In this document: in pieces, positions 1 through 9,270 of the stretch | Numbering within the stretch: position 1 is the first letter of the stretch | Layout: each line of letters opens with the position of its first letter | DNA from: Actinoplanes siamensis | Lineage (GTDB): Bacteria > Actinomycetota > Actinomycetes > Mycobacteriales > Micromonosporaceae | Assembly: GCF_016862395.1 (NCBI RefSeq) | Contig: NZ_BOMW01000043.1 | Coordinates: forward strand, 1 to 64,000 | Direction of reading: 5' to 3' | DNA: 64,000 nt | Notes under the pieces: generated by a model | Database searches by the model: none | The model's input: the letters and a program-made list of their open reading frames with translations, nothing else | What the model was told of the DNA's origin: nothing | Program-made: the position numbers and the translations under genes

Positions 1-137
1 TCTCCGAGCAGATCCTGTTCAACGAGCTGCGCCCCGGCCAGATCGTGGTGGTCGACGTGGACGAGTCGGGACTGCTCTTCCGTGCCGCCGACCGCGGCCC
101 CTCGGTCCCCGACACCGTCCCAGCCGGCCTAGAGTAG
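1..137 (+). CDS. ClpC/ClpB-type AAA+ ATPase, C-terminal end (partial)
   Basis: The reading frame starting at base 3 is open from the window edge to TAG at 135-137 and gives 44 residues. The segment ILFNELRPGQIVVVDVDE followed by a short acidic tail matches the extreme C-terminus of Clp/HSP100 unfoldases of the ClpC type, which feed substrates to ClpP. Only the last part of the C-terminal small domain is present, so the subtype (ClpC versus ClpB) cannot be fixed. It is followed directly by a strong hairpin terminator. Confidence 0.75.
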   Translation, partial: SEQILFNELRPGQIVVVDVDESGLLFRAADRGPSVPDTVPAGLE

Positions 138-147
138 TCCACCGGAC

Positions 148-179
148 CCGCGGAGATCGGGTCTTCCCGATCTCCGCGG
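148..179. terminator. Perfect 14-bp hairpin terminator
   Basis: The arms 148-161 and 166-179 are perfect reverse complements around a TCTT loop. It lies 11 bp after the stop of the Clp-type gene and 70 bp beyond the end of the convergent GGDEF gene, so it probably serves both. There is no U-tract, as is usual in high-GC actinomycetes. Confidence 0.85.
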
Positions 180-247
180 CACCACGGCCAAGGCGCCGCT
201 GGGCCCCGGCCGGCTGGTCGCGGCGGGCGGGTGTCCCGGGTGGCGGT

Positions 248-1714
248 TCAGGGTTTGCGGGTGAGCAGCTCGGCCGGGGTGGAGACGGCGATCCGGTTGC
301 GGCCCGCCTTCTTGGCCTCGTAGAGGGCCCCGTCGGCGCGGGCGGTCAGCTCGTCCGAGGTCTCGGCGCCGTCCCACTCGGCGATGCCCGCCGAGAAGGT
401 CTGCCCCAGCGGCGTCGCCAGCCGCATCCGGTCCACGATCTCGCGGGCCTGCTCGGCGGTCGCCTCCGGCAGCAGCAGGACGAACTCCTCGCCGCCGTAG
501 CGGGCCAGGTGGTCCACCGTGCGCACCTGCTCCTGCCAGGCGGCGGCCGCCTCCTTGAGCAGGCGGTCCCCGGCCGGGTGCCCGTACGCGTCGTTGAACC
601 GCTTGAAGTGGTCGACGTCGATCACCGCGACGGTCAGCGCCCGGTTGCCGCGCCGGACCCGCTCCAGCGCCCGGGGCAGCTCGGTGTTCCAGGCCCGCCG
701 GTTCGGCAGGCCGGTCAGCTCGTCGGTGACGGCGAGCTCGCGCGCCTTCTCGGTCTGCACGTCGAGCTGGGTGAGCAGCTGCGACATCCGGGTGACGACC
801 AGTAGGAACAGGGCGCCGCAGCCGACCGCGATGGACAGCACGTCGGTCACCCGGTGGGTGAGCGCCTGCACGATCAGCAGGCCGGGCCCGATCAGCGAGG
901 CGGCGGTCAGGGCCAGCAGCAGCGGCCGGCTGATCCGGATCGGGCGGGGCGCCACGGCACGGGCCAGCGAACGCGCGTCGGGGTGTGCCGCCGCGACGCC
1001 GAACAGCAGGTAGCCGGAGAGGAAGACGTCGGCCAGGACCTTGTGCGCGCCCGGGCCGGGCTCCCAGACCATCTGGTTGATCAGCGCCCACGTGCCGTCA
1101 CCGGCGAGGAAGCAGATCAGCGCGGCGGACAGCAGGCGGAACGACATGTTGTGCCCGCTCCCGCTGAGCAGCAGCCGGACCGTCATGGCGAGCAGCACCA
1201 CGTCGCCGAGCGGGTAGGCCACGCTCACGATGTGCCCGGCCAGCCCGATCGACGGGTCGGCGGCCGCCGGCTTGATCATGAAGACCCAGGCGAGCAGCCC
1301 CATGCCGGTGGTCAGCGTGGTGGCGTCGACAATGCTCGACCAGTCCCGCTGGATGGTCCGCCGCCGAATCATCAGCAGCAGGCCGCCGGCCGCGGCGGGA
1401 TAGAGCGAGAGGTACGCCGCGTCGGCCCAGGACGGGAAACCCGGGTCGGTCTGGGTGTGGGTCAGCACCCACTCCACCAGGATGCCACTGGCGTTGCCGG
1501 CCACCCCGAGCGCGAACAGCCACCACGGCGCCGCCGGGGTGACGCCGCGGCGCCGGACCCCGACCACGATCATGGCGGCCGCGAACCAGCCGCAGGCCAC
1601 CTGCCACGCCATCTGCAGTGTGCTGCCGTCGGGCACGGCGAGGAAGCCGGCCACCATCACCACCGCGACGACGATGTTCGTCCGCATCAGCCGATCACCC
1701 ATTGCTCGTCGCAT
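248..1714 (-). CDS. Multi-pass membrane GGDEF diguanylate cyclase
   Basis: 488 residues. About ten hydrophobic segments fill residues 10-310; a GGDEF domain follows at about 325-480. The active-site loop reads GGEEF, an accepted variant, preceded by a well-formed inhibitory site (RTVD, five residues upstream), so the protein should make c-di-GMP from two GTP and be feedback inhibited. The membrane part resembles sensory membrane domains of actinobacterial cyclases, with no extracellular domain of any size. A second start (Met-10) lies closer to the first membrane helix. The same architecture recurs at 7411-8913. The inducing signal is unknown. Confidence 0.9.
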   Translation of the reverse strand: MRRAMGDRLMRTNIVVAVVMVAGFLAVPDGSTLQMAWQVACGWFAAAMIVVGVRRRGVTPAAPWWLFALGVAGNASGILVEWVLTHTQTDPGFPSWADAAYLSLYPAAAGGLLLMIRRRTIQRDWSSIVDATTLTTGMGLLAWVFMIKPAAADPSIGLAGHIVSVAYPLGDVVLLAMTVRLLLSGSGHNMSFRLLSAALICFLAGDGTWALINQMVWEPGPGAHKVLADVFLSGYLLFGVAAAHPDARSLARAVAPRPIRISRPLLLALTAASLIGPGLLIVQALTHRVTDVLSIAVGCGALFLLVVTRMSQLLTQLDVQTEKARELAVTDELTGLPNRRAWNTELPRALERVRRGNRALTVAVIDVDHFKRFNDAYGHPAGDRLLKEAAAAWQEQVRTVDHLARYGGEEFVLLLPEATAEQAREIVDRMRLATPLGQTFSAGIAEWDGAETSDELTARADGALYEAKKAGRNRIAVSTPAELLTRKP

Positions 1715-1839
1715 CCTCCGCCTCGCCGGTCCGTCGACCAGAAATATCCGCAGCGGGGCACCGGATCTGCGGAGTTTCCGGTAGCAGAACGGTTGCGCCC
1801 TGGCGAAGCGGCCGCCGAGAAAGCGGCGGAATCAGACAG

Positions 1840-2751
1840 TCACGCCGGGCTGTCGGTGTGACCGAGCAGCGTCTCGTGCAGCGCCGTGGGAGCTGCCGGG
1901 CTCAGCGGCCGCGCGGCCAGCCACGCCGCGCCGGCCGCCGGGTCGTGGCCGGTCCGGGTGTGCCGGCCGCGGGATCGCAGCGTGGCGAGCACCCCGTCGC
2001 GGACCGGGGTGTCGCACGCCAGCAGGCCGCCCCCGAGCACGACCGGACCGTCGGCCCCCAGGGCGTCGAGTGTCCGGACCAGATGGGTGACGGCTTCGGC
2101 CACGATCGCCGAGGCGTGCTGGTCGCCGTCGCGGGCCGCCGCGCAGACGAGCGGGGCCAGCGCCCCGATCTGCTGCCAGGGCAGCGTCTGTGCCCAGTAG
2201 ACCAGGTCGTCCGCGCCGGTCACGCCCGTGCGGGCGGCGACCCGGGCGGCCAGGGGCGAAGACCAGTTCCGGACAGCCACCCGTACCGCTTGCAGGCCCA
2301 GCCACCGCCCGGACCCCTCGTCGCCGAGCAGCCATCCCAGCCCGTCCGCCGTGCGGACGACGGCGCCGGCCTGAACGGCCGCGGCGATCGCCCCGGTCCC
2401 GGCGATCAGCACCGCGCCGGATTCCGCCGGACTGCCCGCCGCGAACGCCGTGACCACGTCGCCGACGACGTGGATCGGCCCGGTGACGCCCAGGGTCGCC
2501 AGCGCCGGCGCGAACCGCGCGGTCCGGGCCGGCCCGGCGACGCCCAGTGTCGCGGCCCGCACCAGCGCGGGGGAGTGCGCGCCCAGCGCCTGGCGTACCG
2601 CGGCAGCGACGGCGGCCGCCGCGGGGCCGGGGCCGGCGGTCAGTGGGTTGCCCGGGCCGGAGCGGCCGCGGCCGAGCACCGTCCCGTCGGTCGTCGCGAG
2701 CACCGCGGTCGTCGCCGTGCCGCCCGCGTCGGCGCCCACCACCAGTTCCAT
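1840..2751 (-). CDS. BadF/BadG-family kinase, likely N-acetylglucosamine kinase
   Basis: 303 residues of the BadF/BadG/BcrA/BcrD ATPase family, which includes eukaryotic-type GlcNAc kinase and bacterial amino-sugar kinases. The N-terminal phosphate-binding loop is visible as GADAGGTAT (residues 6-14), the adenosine-side motif as IAGTGAIA near residue 115. The gene is transcribed divergently from an RpiR regulator and sugar ABC transporter; a GH20 hexosaminidase scar lies at the end of that operon. This context favours GlcNAc or a related amino sugar as substrate and a cytoplasmic phosphorylation step after uptake. Substrate is inferred, family is seen. Confidence 0.8.
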   Translation of the reverse strand: MELVVGADAGGTATTAVLATTDGTVLGRGRSGPGNPLTAGPGPAAAAVAAAVRQALGAHSPALVRAATLGVAGPARTARFAPALATLGVTGPIHVVGDVVTAFAAGSPAESGAVLIAGTGAIAAAVQAGAVVRTADGLGWLLGDEGSGRWLGLQAVRVAVRNWSSPLAARVAARTGVTGADDLVYWAQTLPWQQIGALAPLVCAAARDGDQHASAIVAEAVTHLVRTLDALGADGPVVLGGGLLACDTPVRDGVLATLRSRGRHTRTGHDPAAGAAWLAARPLSPAAPTALHETLLGHTDSPA

Positions 2752-2780
2752 GGACGAGATCGAAACACAGGAATGTCTTG

Positions 2781-2809
2781 TTGACTAGAGAGCGTGACGG
2801 TCGTAATTT
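2781..2809 (+). promoter_or_regulatory. Sigma-70 type promoter of the rpiR-transporter operon
   Basis: TTGACT (2781-2786) and TAATTT (2804-2809) are separated by 17 bp, an unusually good housekeeping promoter for this GC-rich genome. Transcription would begin about 20 bp before the first ATG of the RpiR gene. The opposite-strand kinase starts 30 bp upstream, so one regulator could control both directions. Confidence 0.65.
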
Positions 2810-2828
2810 TCATCGACAACAGTTCTTA

Positions 2829-3761
2829 ATGAAAAGGATGACCACGGTGACGGGTGAGAGCGGCGGGCTGCTCGGCAGGCTGCGGATCGAGGGGCCGCGG
2901 ATGCCGGAGGCCCTGGCGAGGATCGCCGAGACGATTCTGGCGGATCCGGAGACCGCGGCGAACGCGAGCATCGTCGACCTGGCCGAGCGGTCCGGGACCT
3001 CGACGGCGACGGTGACCCGGTTCAGCCGCACGCTCGGCTTCAAGGGTTATGCGAACCTGCGGGTCGCGATCGCCACCGAGACCGGCCGTGCCGAGCAGGC
3101 CCGGTGGGAGACCGACATCAGCGGCGACATCGCCCCCGGCGACCCGCTCACCGACGTGCTCGGCGTGGTCACCGCGGCGGACACCCGGGCCATCCAGGAC
3201 ACCGCTGCCGGCCTCGACATGTCCTCGGTGGACCGGGTCGCGGACGCGATCGCCGGCGCCCGGCGCGTGGAGATCTTCGGTCTGGGCAGCAGCGGCACGT
3301 CGGCCCGGGAGATGGCGTTCCGCCTGGAGCGGATCCGGGTGCCGGTCTGGCACCGGGTCGACTCGCACACCGCCCTGACCAACGCCGCCCTGCTGCTGCC
3401 CGGCGACGTGGCGATCGGGCTCTCGCACTCCGGGCGGACCCGCGAGGTGATCGAGACGCTCGCCGAGGCGGCCGACCATGGCGCGCTCACCGTCGCCCTC
3501 ACCAGCTACAGCCGGTCCCCGCTGGCCGAGGTGGCCGACGTCGTCTTCACCACCGCGGTGCAGGAGACCACGTTCCGCCTGGCGGCGCTCTCCGCCCTGC
3601 ACTCCCAGCTGCTGGTCCTCGACATGATCTACGTCGCGGTCGCCCAGCGCACCTACGAGCGGACCGCCGAGGCGCTCGAGCTCACCGTCCGCGCCGTGGA
3701 CGCCCACCGCCTGCCCGAGAAGAACCCGACGCGTCACCGGGGCCGCAACAGGAACCCGTGA
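2829..3761 (+). CDS. RpiR-family transcriptional regulator (HTH-SIS)
   Basis: About 310 residues. An N-terminal RpiR helix-turn-helix is clear (SIVDLAERSGTSTATVTRFS followed by LGFKGYANLR), then a SIS sugar-phosphate domain at about 130-270 with the motif FGLGSSGTSA and a later GLSHSGRTREVIE. RpiR proteins sense phosphosugars; here GlcNAc-6-phosphate or a derivative would fit the neighbouring kinase and importer. Start choice is open: ATG 2829, ATG 2838, or GTG 2847, the last having an AAAAGGA ribosome site at good spacing. The lipoprotein gene follows after 21 bp. Confidence 0.88.
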   Translation: MKRMTTVTGESGGLLGRLRIEGPRMPEALARIAETILADPETAANASIVDLAERSGTSTATVTRFSRTLGFKGYANLRVAIATETGRAEQARWETDISGDIAPGDPLTDVLGVVTAADTRAIQDTAAGLDMSSVDRVADAIAGARRVEIFGLGSSGTSAREMAFRLERIRVPVWHRVDSHTALTNAALLLPGDVAIGLSHSGRTREVIETLAEAADHGALTVALTSYSRSPLAEVADVVFTTAVQETTFRLAALSALHSQLLVLDMIYVAVAQRTYERTAEALELTVRAVDAHRLPEKNPTRHRGRNRNP

Positions 3762-3782
3762 TCCCTTCCCTGAGGAGCTCGT

Positions 3783-5114
3783 ATGCGCCAACGCCGCTAT
3801 GCCGCCGCAGCCGCACTCTGCGCCGCCACCCTGCTGGCCGTCACCGCCTGCGGCGGCGGGGGCTCGTCGCCGGCCGGTGACGACGACTCGCCCAGGGCCG
3901 TGCCGAACACCCGTGGCGAGGGCCGGACGCTCACCGTCTGGGTGATGGACGGGGACTACACCGACGCCACCATCAAGGCCGTCAACGACCAGTTCACCCA
4001 GGCCACCGGCGCCCGGGTGGACGTGCAGGTCCAGCAGTGGGAGAGCATCACCACCAAGATCAGTACCGCGCTCTCCACCAGCGGCACGCCGGACGTGCTG
4101 GACCTGGGCAACACCCAGGTGCCCGGCTTCGCGGCGAACGGCGGCCTGCTCGACCTAACGCCGTACCGGGCCGATCTCCGGCAGGGGCGCAACTGGCTGG
4201 CCGGCCTCGAGGAGCCGGCCACCGTGGATCGGGCGCTGTACGCGGTGCCCGGGTTCGCCGGCGCCCGCGCGGTCATCTACCACAAGAAGACCTGGGCGGC
4301 GGCCGGCGTCACCGCGGCACCCACCACATACGCCGAGCTGACCGCCGCGCTGGACAGGCTCCGGGCGGCCCACCCGGCCGCCGACTTCGCGCCGTTCTAC
4401 CTGCCCGGACAGTACTGGTACGCCGGCATGCAGTTCGTCTGGGACGCCGGCGGCGACATCGCCACCAGCGACGGCGGCGCCTGGAAGGGCGGCCTGTCCA
4501 GCGCCGCCGGCCAGAAGGGCCTGAGCGACTTCAAGACCTTCCAGAACGCCTACTCCACAGCGGCGTCGCGGACCCTGGACACCCTCTCCCCGGACCAGAA
4601 CCAGCTCTTCGCCGACGGCAAGACCGCGGCCATCCTGTCCACCGCCGGCTCCATCGGCCTCATCCAGAAGGCCAACCCCCGGATCAAAGCCGAGGATCTG
4701 GGTACGTTCCCGCTGCCCGGAACGTCGGGCAAGGCACAACCGGTGATGCTCGGCGGCTCCGACTGGGGCATCGCCACCAAGAGCGACACGCCCGAACTGG
4801 CGCTGCAGTGGGTCAAGATCGCCGCGAGCCCCGCGGTGCAGGACACGTTCGTGTTCGGCAACGACGGCTGGATCCCGAACAGCATCGAGGGCATCGAGGC
4901 CGCCCAGCCCGGCCTCACCGAGCAGCAGAAGGGGTTCTTCACCGCCGCGCTGACCTCCAAGGCCACCCCGGCCGCCGCGCAGTGGCCCACCCTGGAAGGC
5001 GACAAGAGCATCAACCAGGCCTTCTCGGCGGTCGCCTCGGGCGCCAGGTCGCCCGCCGACGCCGGCCGGGAGTTCGACTCCCACCTGGACGCCACCCTCG
5101 CCGGCGGCAAGTGA
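3783..5114 (+). CDS. ABC sugar transporter, extracellular solute-binding lipoprotein
   Basis: 443 residues. A signal peptide ends in the lipobox VTAC (Cys at about 23), so the protein is lipid-anchored outside the membrane. The rest is an extracellular solute-binding fold of family 1 (maltose-binding-like), including the segment GTPDVLDLGNTQVPGF and a C-terminal helical lobe. It has a strong ribosome site (GAGGAG) and overlaps the first permease gene by GTGA. With the two permeases it forms a CUT1-type importer that lacks its own ATPase, as is usual where a shared MsiK-like ATPase is used. GlcNAc or chito-oligosaccharide is the likely ligand by context. Confidence 0.9.
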   Translation: MRQRRYAAAAALCAATLLAVTACGGGGSSPAGDDDSPRAVPNTRGEGRTLTVWVMDGDYTDATIKAVNDQFTQATGARVDVQVQQWESITTKISTALSTSGTPDVLDLGNTQVPGFAANGGLLDLTPYRADLRQGRNWLAGLEEPATVDRALYAVPGFAGARAVIYHKKTWAAAGVTAAPTTYAELTAALDRLRAAHPAADFAPFYLPGQYWYAGMQFVWDAGGDIATSDGGAWKGGLSSAAGQKGLSDFKTFQNAYSTAASRTLDTLSPDQNQLFADGKTAAILSTAGSIGLIQKANPRIKAEDLGTFPLPGTSGKAQPVMLGGSDWGIATKSDTPELALQWVKIAASPAVQDTFVFGNDGWIPNSIEGIEAAQPGLTEQQKGFFTAALTSKATPAAAQWPTLEGDKSINQAFSAVASGARSPADAGREFDSHLDATLAGGK

Positions 5115-6094
5115 CGGTCATGCCCGCCACCACCGTGCTCCCGGACGCGGCCGGCGCCAGCCCGCCCACGCCGCCCCCGCCCACGCACAGGTCCCGCCGC
5201 CGGCGGCGGCGGGACCCGGCGCCGCTGTGGCTGCTGAGCCCGGCGGGCCTGGTGCTGGCAGTCGTGACGCTGGCGCCGATCGGCTTCCTGCTGTTCACCT
5301 CGTTCACCGACTACAACCAGCGGACGTTGTTCACCGGCCGGTACGCCTACGTCGGCCTCGACCAGTACTCGCGACTGCTGGCGGACCCCGCGTTCTGGGC
5401 GTCGCTGCTGCGCACGGTGCTGTTCACGGCGGCCATGGTGGCCGGCAGCGTGCTGATCGGGATGGGCGTCTCGCACCTGCTCACCCGGCTCGGCCGGATC
5501 TGGCGGTACACGGTGACGGTGGTGCTCATCGTCGCCTGGGCGATGCCGAACGTGGCGTCGTCGCTGGTGTGGAACTGGCTGTTCCAGCCGGGGTACGGCA
5601 TCGTCAACTGGGCGCTCGACCAGCTGGGGATCTTCGGCGACACCACCGATCTGAACTGGGCGCAGGACCCGGCCCGGGCGTACCTCTCGATCTGGCTCCT
5701 GATCGTCTGGCAGGCGGTGCCCTTCATCGCGCTGACCCTGAACGCCGCGGAGACCCAGGTCCCGCCGGAGTACCAGGAGGCGGCCCGGCTGGACGGCGCG
5801 GGCGAGCTGGCGGTCTACCGCATCGTCGTGCTCAACCACCTGCGGCCCACCCTGCTGCTGGTCGTCATCCTGTCGGTGATCTGGGACTACAACGTGTTCA
5901 ACCAGATCTGGCTGATCTCCCGGGGCGGTCCCGGCGACGCCACCGCCACGCTCGGCGTCTTCACCTACCAGACCGCGTTCGTCGGCTTCCAGGTCGGCCG
6001 GGGCGCGGCCGTCTCGGTGGTCACCACCCTGCTGCTGCTCGGGCTGACCGCCCTCTACATCCGCAACCTGCTCCGATCCGGGGAGGACCTGTGA
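5111..6094 (+). CDS. ABC sugar transporter permease (MalF type)
   Basis: 327 residues from GTG 5111, which overlaps the stop of the lipoprotein gene (GTGA) and suggests translational coupling; ATG 5120 is an alternative start. A proline/arginine-rich cytoplasmic N-terminus precedes six membrane helices. The EAA loop, which contacts the ATPase, is recognisable in EYQEAARLDGAGELAVYRIV. It pairs with the next permease to make the CUT1 channel. Confidence 0.9.
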   Translation: MTVMPATTVLPDAAGASPPTPPPPTHRSRRRRRRDPAPLWLLSPAGLVLAVVTLAPIGFLLFTSFTDYNQRTLFTGRYAYVGLDQYSRLLADPAFWASLLRTVLFTAAMVAGSVLIGMGVSHLLTRLGRIWRYTVTVVLIVAWAMPNVASSLVWNWLFQPGYGIVNWALDQLGIFGDTTDLNWAQDPARAYLSIWLLIVWQAVPFIALTLNAAETQVPPEYQEAARLDGAGELAVYRIVVLNHLRPTLLLVVILSVIWDYNVFNQIWLISRGGPGDATATLGVFTYQTAFVGFQVGRGAAVSVVTTLLLLGLTALYIRNLLRSGEDL

Positions 6095-6918
6095 CGCACC
6101 GCGGCCGCCGGGTGGCCGGCACTCTCGCGGCGATCTTCTGCCTGGTGTGGCTCTTCCCGGTCTACTGGATGGTCAACACGGCGTTCAAGCCACGGCCCGA
6201 GGTGATGACCGCGACGCCGCACTTCCTGCCGGCGCACCCGACCCTGGACAACTTCGTCACCGCGGTCGGCCAGCCCCAGTTCCTCACCAACCTGCGCAAC
6301 AGCGTCGTGGTGGTGACCCTGACCGTGGTCGCCTCGGTCGTGTTGGGCATCTTCGCCGCGGCCGCGCTGTCCCGGTTCCGGTTCCCCGGCCGACGCACCA
6401 TCATGGTCGTCATCCTGGCCGTGCAGATGCTGCCGGGCACCGCGCTGCTGATCCCGATGTTCGTCATGTTCAACAGCATCGACCTGCTCGGGACGTACCT
6501 CGCCCTGGTCCTCGCCTATGTCGCCACCGTGCTGCCGTTCTCGATCTGGGTGATGCGCGGCTTCTTCGTCGCCGTCCCGGCCGAGGTGGAACAGGCCGCG
6601 CAGCTCGATGGCGCGAGCACCTGGGCCGTCCTCACCAGGGTGCTGTTTCCGCTGGTCGCGCCGGGTGTGGTCGCGACCGGCATCTTCGCGTTCATCGCTG
6701 CGTGGAACGACTACCTGTTCGCCTACACGTTCCTGCAGGACCAGAGCCGGTACACGCTGCCGGTCTGGCTGGCGTCGTTCACCAACCCGCACACCGGCAC
6801 CGACTTCGGCGGGCAGATGGCCGCCTCGGTGCTGTTCTCCCTGCCCGTCGTCGGGTTCTTCCTGTTCATCCAGCGCAACCTCGTCGCCGGGATGTCCGCC
6901 GGCGCTGTGAAGGGCTAG
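6091..6918 (+). CDS. ABC sugar transporter permease (MalG type)
   Basis: 275 residues from GTG 6091, overlapping the previous stop and preceded by GGGGAGG. Six membrane helices are visible; the EAA loop is EVEQAAQLDGASTWAVLTRV. The C-terminal end (NLVAGMSAGAVKG) is typical of MalG/NgcG-like permeases. It is the last intact gene of the operon; the tail of a GH20 gene follows immediately. Confidence 0.9.
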   Translation: MTHRGRRVAGTLAAIFCLVWLFPVYWMVNTAFKPRPEVMTATPHFLPAHPTLDNFVTAVGQPQFLTNLRNSVVVVTLTVVASVVLGIFAAAALSRFRFPGRRTIMVVILAVQMLPGTALLIPMFVMFNSIDLLGTYLALVLAYVATVLPFSIWVMRGFFVAVPAEVEQAAQLDGASTWAVLTRVLFPLVAPGVVATGIFAFIAAWNDYLFAYTFLQDQSRYTLPVWLASFTNPHTGTDFGGQMAASVLFSLPVVGFFLFIQRNLVAGMSAGAVKG

Positions 6919-6919
6919 C

Positions 6920-7042
6920 CTCTGCCCGGTCGCCGAGGCGCTCCGGAGCCCGGCCGGGCGCGACTACGCCGACTTCGCCGGCCGGCTGGCGCACCACCTG
7001 ACCCCCTTCGACGCGCTCGGTGTGCAGTACCGGCGCGCCTAG
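6920..7042 (+). pseudogene. C-terminal remnant of a GH20 beta-N-acetylhexosaminidase
   Basis: The frame ending at TAG 7040-7042 encodes about 40 residues including CPVAEALRSPAG, RDYADFAGRL and DALGVQYRRA. This order of motifs is the standard C-terminus of GH20 hexosaminidases, where the last strand ends in a [NG]V.YR sequence. No catalytic Asp-Glu region precedes it because the permease stop lies immediately upstream. The rest of the gene has been deleted, leaving a scar that hints at the operon's original substrate. Confidence 0.6.
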
Positions 7043-7410
7043 GCCCGCAGCCCTGGCAACGCCGTTCCGGCGCGCCCGGCCGCGCCCGGACACCCGCCGG
7101 GCACGTCGCCCGGCTCGTCCAGAACACCGCCTCCGGAAGGACTCGACCGTCGCTGGTCAGGCGTCCACAGTGTGGCGGGCTCGTGCACGGCGCCGGGGCC
7201 GGACGGGTGGGCAGGCCGCGTGGCAACCGGAAGACCGGGAAAGGGCCGCCGCCCGGAAAGATCAAGGACGCACGGTGGACCCGTCCAGGTAAGGGGGCGG
7301 TACCCGTTCGGGCAGTTGCCGCAGGATGGGGTGGCTTACGGTTGCAGGTAGAGGCGATCTAGGGCGGGACTGGACGGCGCGCGATTTCCGCGCATCCGGC
7401 TCAAGCGTGC
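7043..7410. other. Intergenic stretch without recognisable gene
   Basis: The 368 bases between the GH20 scar and the end of the next GGDEF gene show no coding frame I can relate to a family, no RNA gene and no convincing terminator hairpin. Confidence 0.5.
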
Positions 7411-8913
7411 TCAATGGCTCGGGGTGCTTGCGGTCTGGTCTGCCGGGGTGCTGCCATGCTCGGCACCCATGCTCCGGGGCGCCTGGACGATGCGGTCCCG
7501 GCCGGTGTGCTTGGCCTCGTAGAGCGCGATGTCGGCGCGGGCGATCAGCTCCTCGGACGTCTCGGCCCGGTCCCAGGCCGCGACGCCGGCGGAGAACGTC
7601 TGCTCGAAGGGGGTGACCGTGCGGAGCCGTTCCATGATTGCGCAGGCCTCGGCGACGTCGGTGCCGGGCAGCAGCACGATGAATTCCTCGCCGCCGTAGC
7701 GGGCGAGGATGTCCGACTGGCGTAGCGGGCTCAGCCAGGCCGCCGCGGCCTCCTTGAGCAGCCGGTCGCCGGCCTGATGGCCGCGAGTGTCGTTGAACAG
7801 CTTGAAGCGGTCGAGGTCGACCATACAGACGCTGACCGGCTCGCCGCTCTGCCGTGCCTGCTCCAGCGCCCGGGGCAGTTCGTCGGTCCAGGCACGGCGA
7901 TTGGGCAGGCCGGTGAGCTCGTCTCGGCGGGCCAGCTCGCGTACCTGTTCGGTCTGCCGTTCCACGAACCGCAACAGGATCGTCAGACGGGTCACCACGA
8001 GCACCGACATCATCGTGGATCCGATGGCGATGGCCCCGCCGTGCCGGAACGCGCCGTGCGACATCTGCATGACCAGCACGGCGGGAGCCATGAGCAGGGC
8101 GAGGAGCAGCATCGACATCAGCGGGATCCCCGGCGGGCGCGGGAGCGCGTTCGCGCGCCGCGTATCGGTGACAGCCGCATGGCGTACGGCGTACCCGAGC
8201 GTCACGAAGGCCGCGAAGTAGAAGAGGTCGATGCCGCGGGTCACCCAGTCGGGGATGGTGTGGTCGCCGACGAGCAGCCAGAACAGATCGCCACCAAGGA
8301 AGCAGAGTAGGCCGGTGGCTAGCCACGGCGGCGTGATGCCCCAGCGGGCGCGGCGGGAACCGGAGGCGTCGCCGCTGCGCACCAAGATGAGCGCCAGGAA
8401 GATGAGCGCCAGGTCACCGACCGGGTACGCCAGCCGGACGAGCTGCTCAAAAGCGGTGTAGTCGTGGTCCTGCATGGCTGGCGCGATGGCGTAAACCCAG
8501 GCCAGCACACTGATGCCGGAGGTGATGGTGGCCGCGTCGAGTATGGCGGGCCGGATCAGCCGGGTCGGCCAGCGACGGATCATCAGCGCGATGCCGGCCA
8601 GAAGGGCCGGGTAGAACAGCAGGTAGAAGGCGTCGGCCACGGTCGGGTAGGTGTCGGTCTTCAACACCTGAGACACGATGGTGTTGGGCACCACGGCGGT
8701 GCCGTTGGCGAAGATGCCCAGAGCGAGAAGATACCAGGGTGCACGCGCGTCGCGCGGCAGCCGGGACGCGGCGATCACGATCACGGCGACCGGACCGAGC
8801 GCGTTCACCACCGACCAGACCAACGCGGACCACGGTCCCAGCGGGGACACGAGGTATCCCGCCATCGAGACCGTCATCGTCACGACGTACGTCCTCCACC
8901 ACCACTGACCCAT
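7411..8913 (-). CDS. Multi-pass membrane GGDEF diguanylate cyclase
   Basis: 500 residues, with the same plan as the gene at 248-1714: about ten membrane segments (residues 8-310) and a C-terminal GGDEF domain. The active loop is GGEEF and an inhibitory RxxD site (RQSD) sits five residues upstream, so it should be a feedback-controlled cyclase. Shared phrases with the first cyclase, such as RDELTGLPNRRAW and ARYGGEEF, suggest paralogy. The start is preceded by 380 bp of mostly non-coding DNA. Confidence 0.9.
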   Translation of the reverse strand: MGQWWWRTYVVTMTVSMAGYLVSPLGPWSALVWSVVNALGPVAVIVIAASRLPRDARAPWYLLALGIFANGTAVVPNTIVSQVLKTDTYPTVADAFYLLFYPALLAGIALMIRRWPTRLIRPAILDAATITSGISVLAWVYAIAPAMQDHDYTAFEQLVRLAYPVGDLALIFLALILVRSGDASGSRRARWGITPPWLATGLLCFLGGDLFWLLVGDHTIPDWVTRGIDLFYFAAFVTLGYAVRHAAVTDTRRANALPRPPGIPLMSMLLLALLMAPAVLVMQMSHGAFRHGGAIAIGSTMMSVLVVTRLTILLRFVERQTEQVRELARRDELTGLPNRRAWTDELPRALEQARQSGEPVSVCMVDLDRFKLFNDTRGHQAGDRLLKEAAAAWLSPLRQSDILARYGGEEFIVLLPGTDVAEACAIMERLRTVTPFEQTFSAGVAAWDRAETSEELIARADIALYEAKHTGRDRIVQAPRSMGAEHGSTPADQTASTPSH

Positions 8914-9060
8914 GGAAGCCAGAGCATCGCATCTGCGGTGCCGACGGCATGCGAATCGGGTGCGGCACAGTTGCAGCGCCCGCGAGGGCTGGCGGACCTC
9001 GCCCGGCAGCGCCCGCCGGCCGAGTCCGAACGGCCGGTAGAGAATCGTAGCGAGGACACG

Positions 9061-9219
9061 GTCGCTGCCGATGACCTTCTATCGAAGACCTCCCGCCTCT
9101 GTAACCTGGTCGGGAAGGCCCAGCACGTGAAAGTGCTGCAAGAGGCTGACCTCATCGTGCGGGCCAAATCCGAGGGCGACCGCCGCCGCACCTACCTGAC
9201 TTCGCAGCCCGGCATCTGT
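9061..9219 (+). pseudogene. Winged-helix regulator remnant
   Basis: One frame reads DLLSKTSRLCNLVG, then AQHVKVLQEADLIVRAKSEG and DRRRTYLTS. This is the recognition-helix and wing part of an ArsR/MarR-like regulator (a helix ending in HVKVLQEA, then an Arg-rich wing and LT strand). There is no start or N-terminal part, and the frame runs on without a domain end. It is best read as a scar in the 380 bp between two c-di-GMP genes. Confidence 0.45.
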
Positions 9220-9270
9220 GGCCGCAACGCCAACGACGCTGGGGCCAGCCCGCCACCCAGGCAGCCTGAC

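Noticed and set aside
129..1091. Long open frames on the strand opposite to or out of frame with the first GGDEF gene
   Set aside because: They are Arg/Pro/Gly-rich shadow frames produced by high third-position GC; the same holds for similar frames along the whole window.
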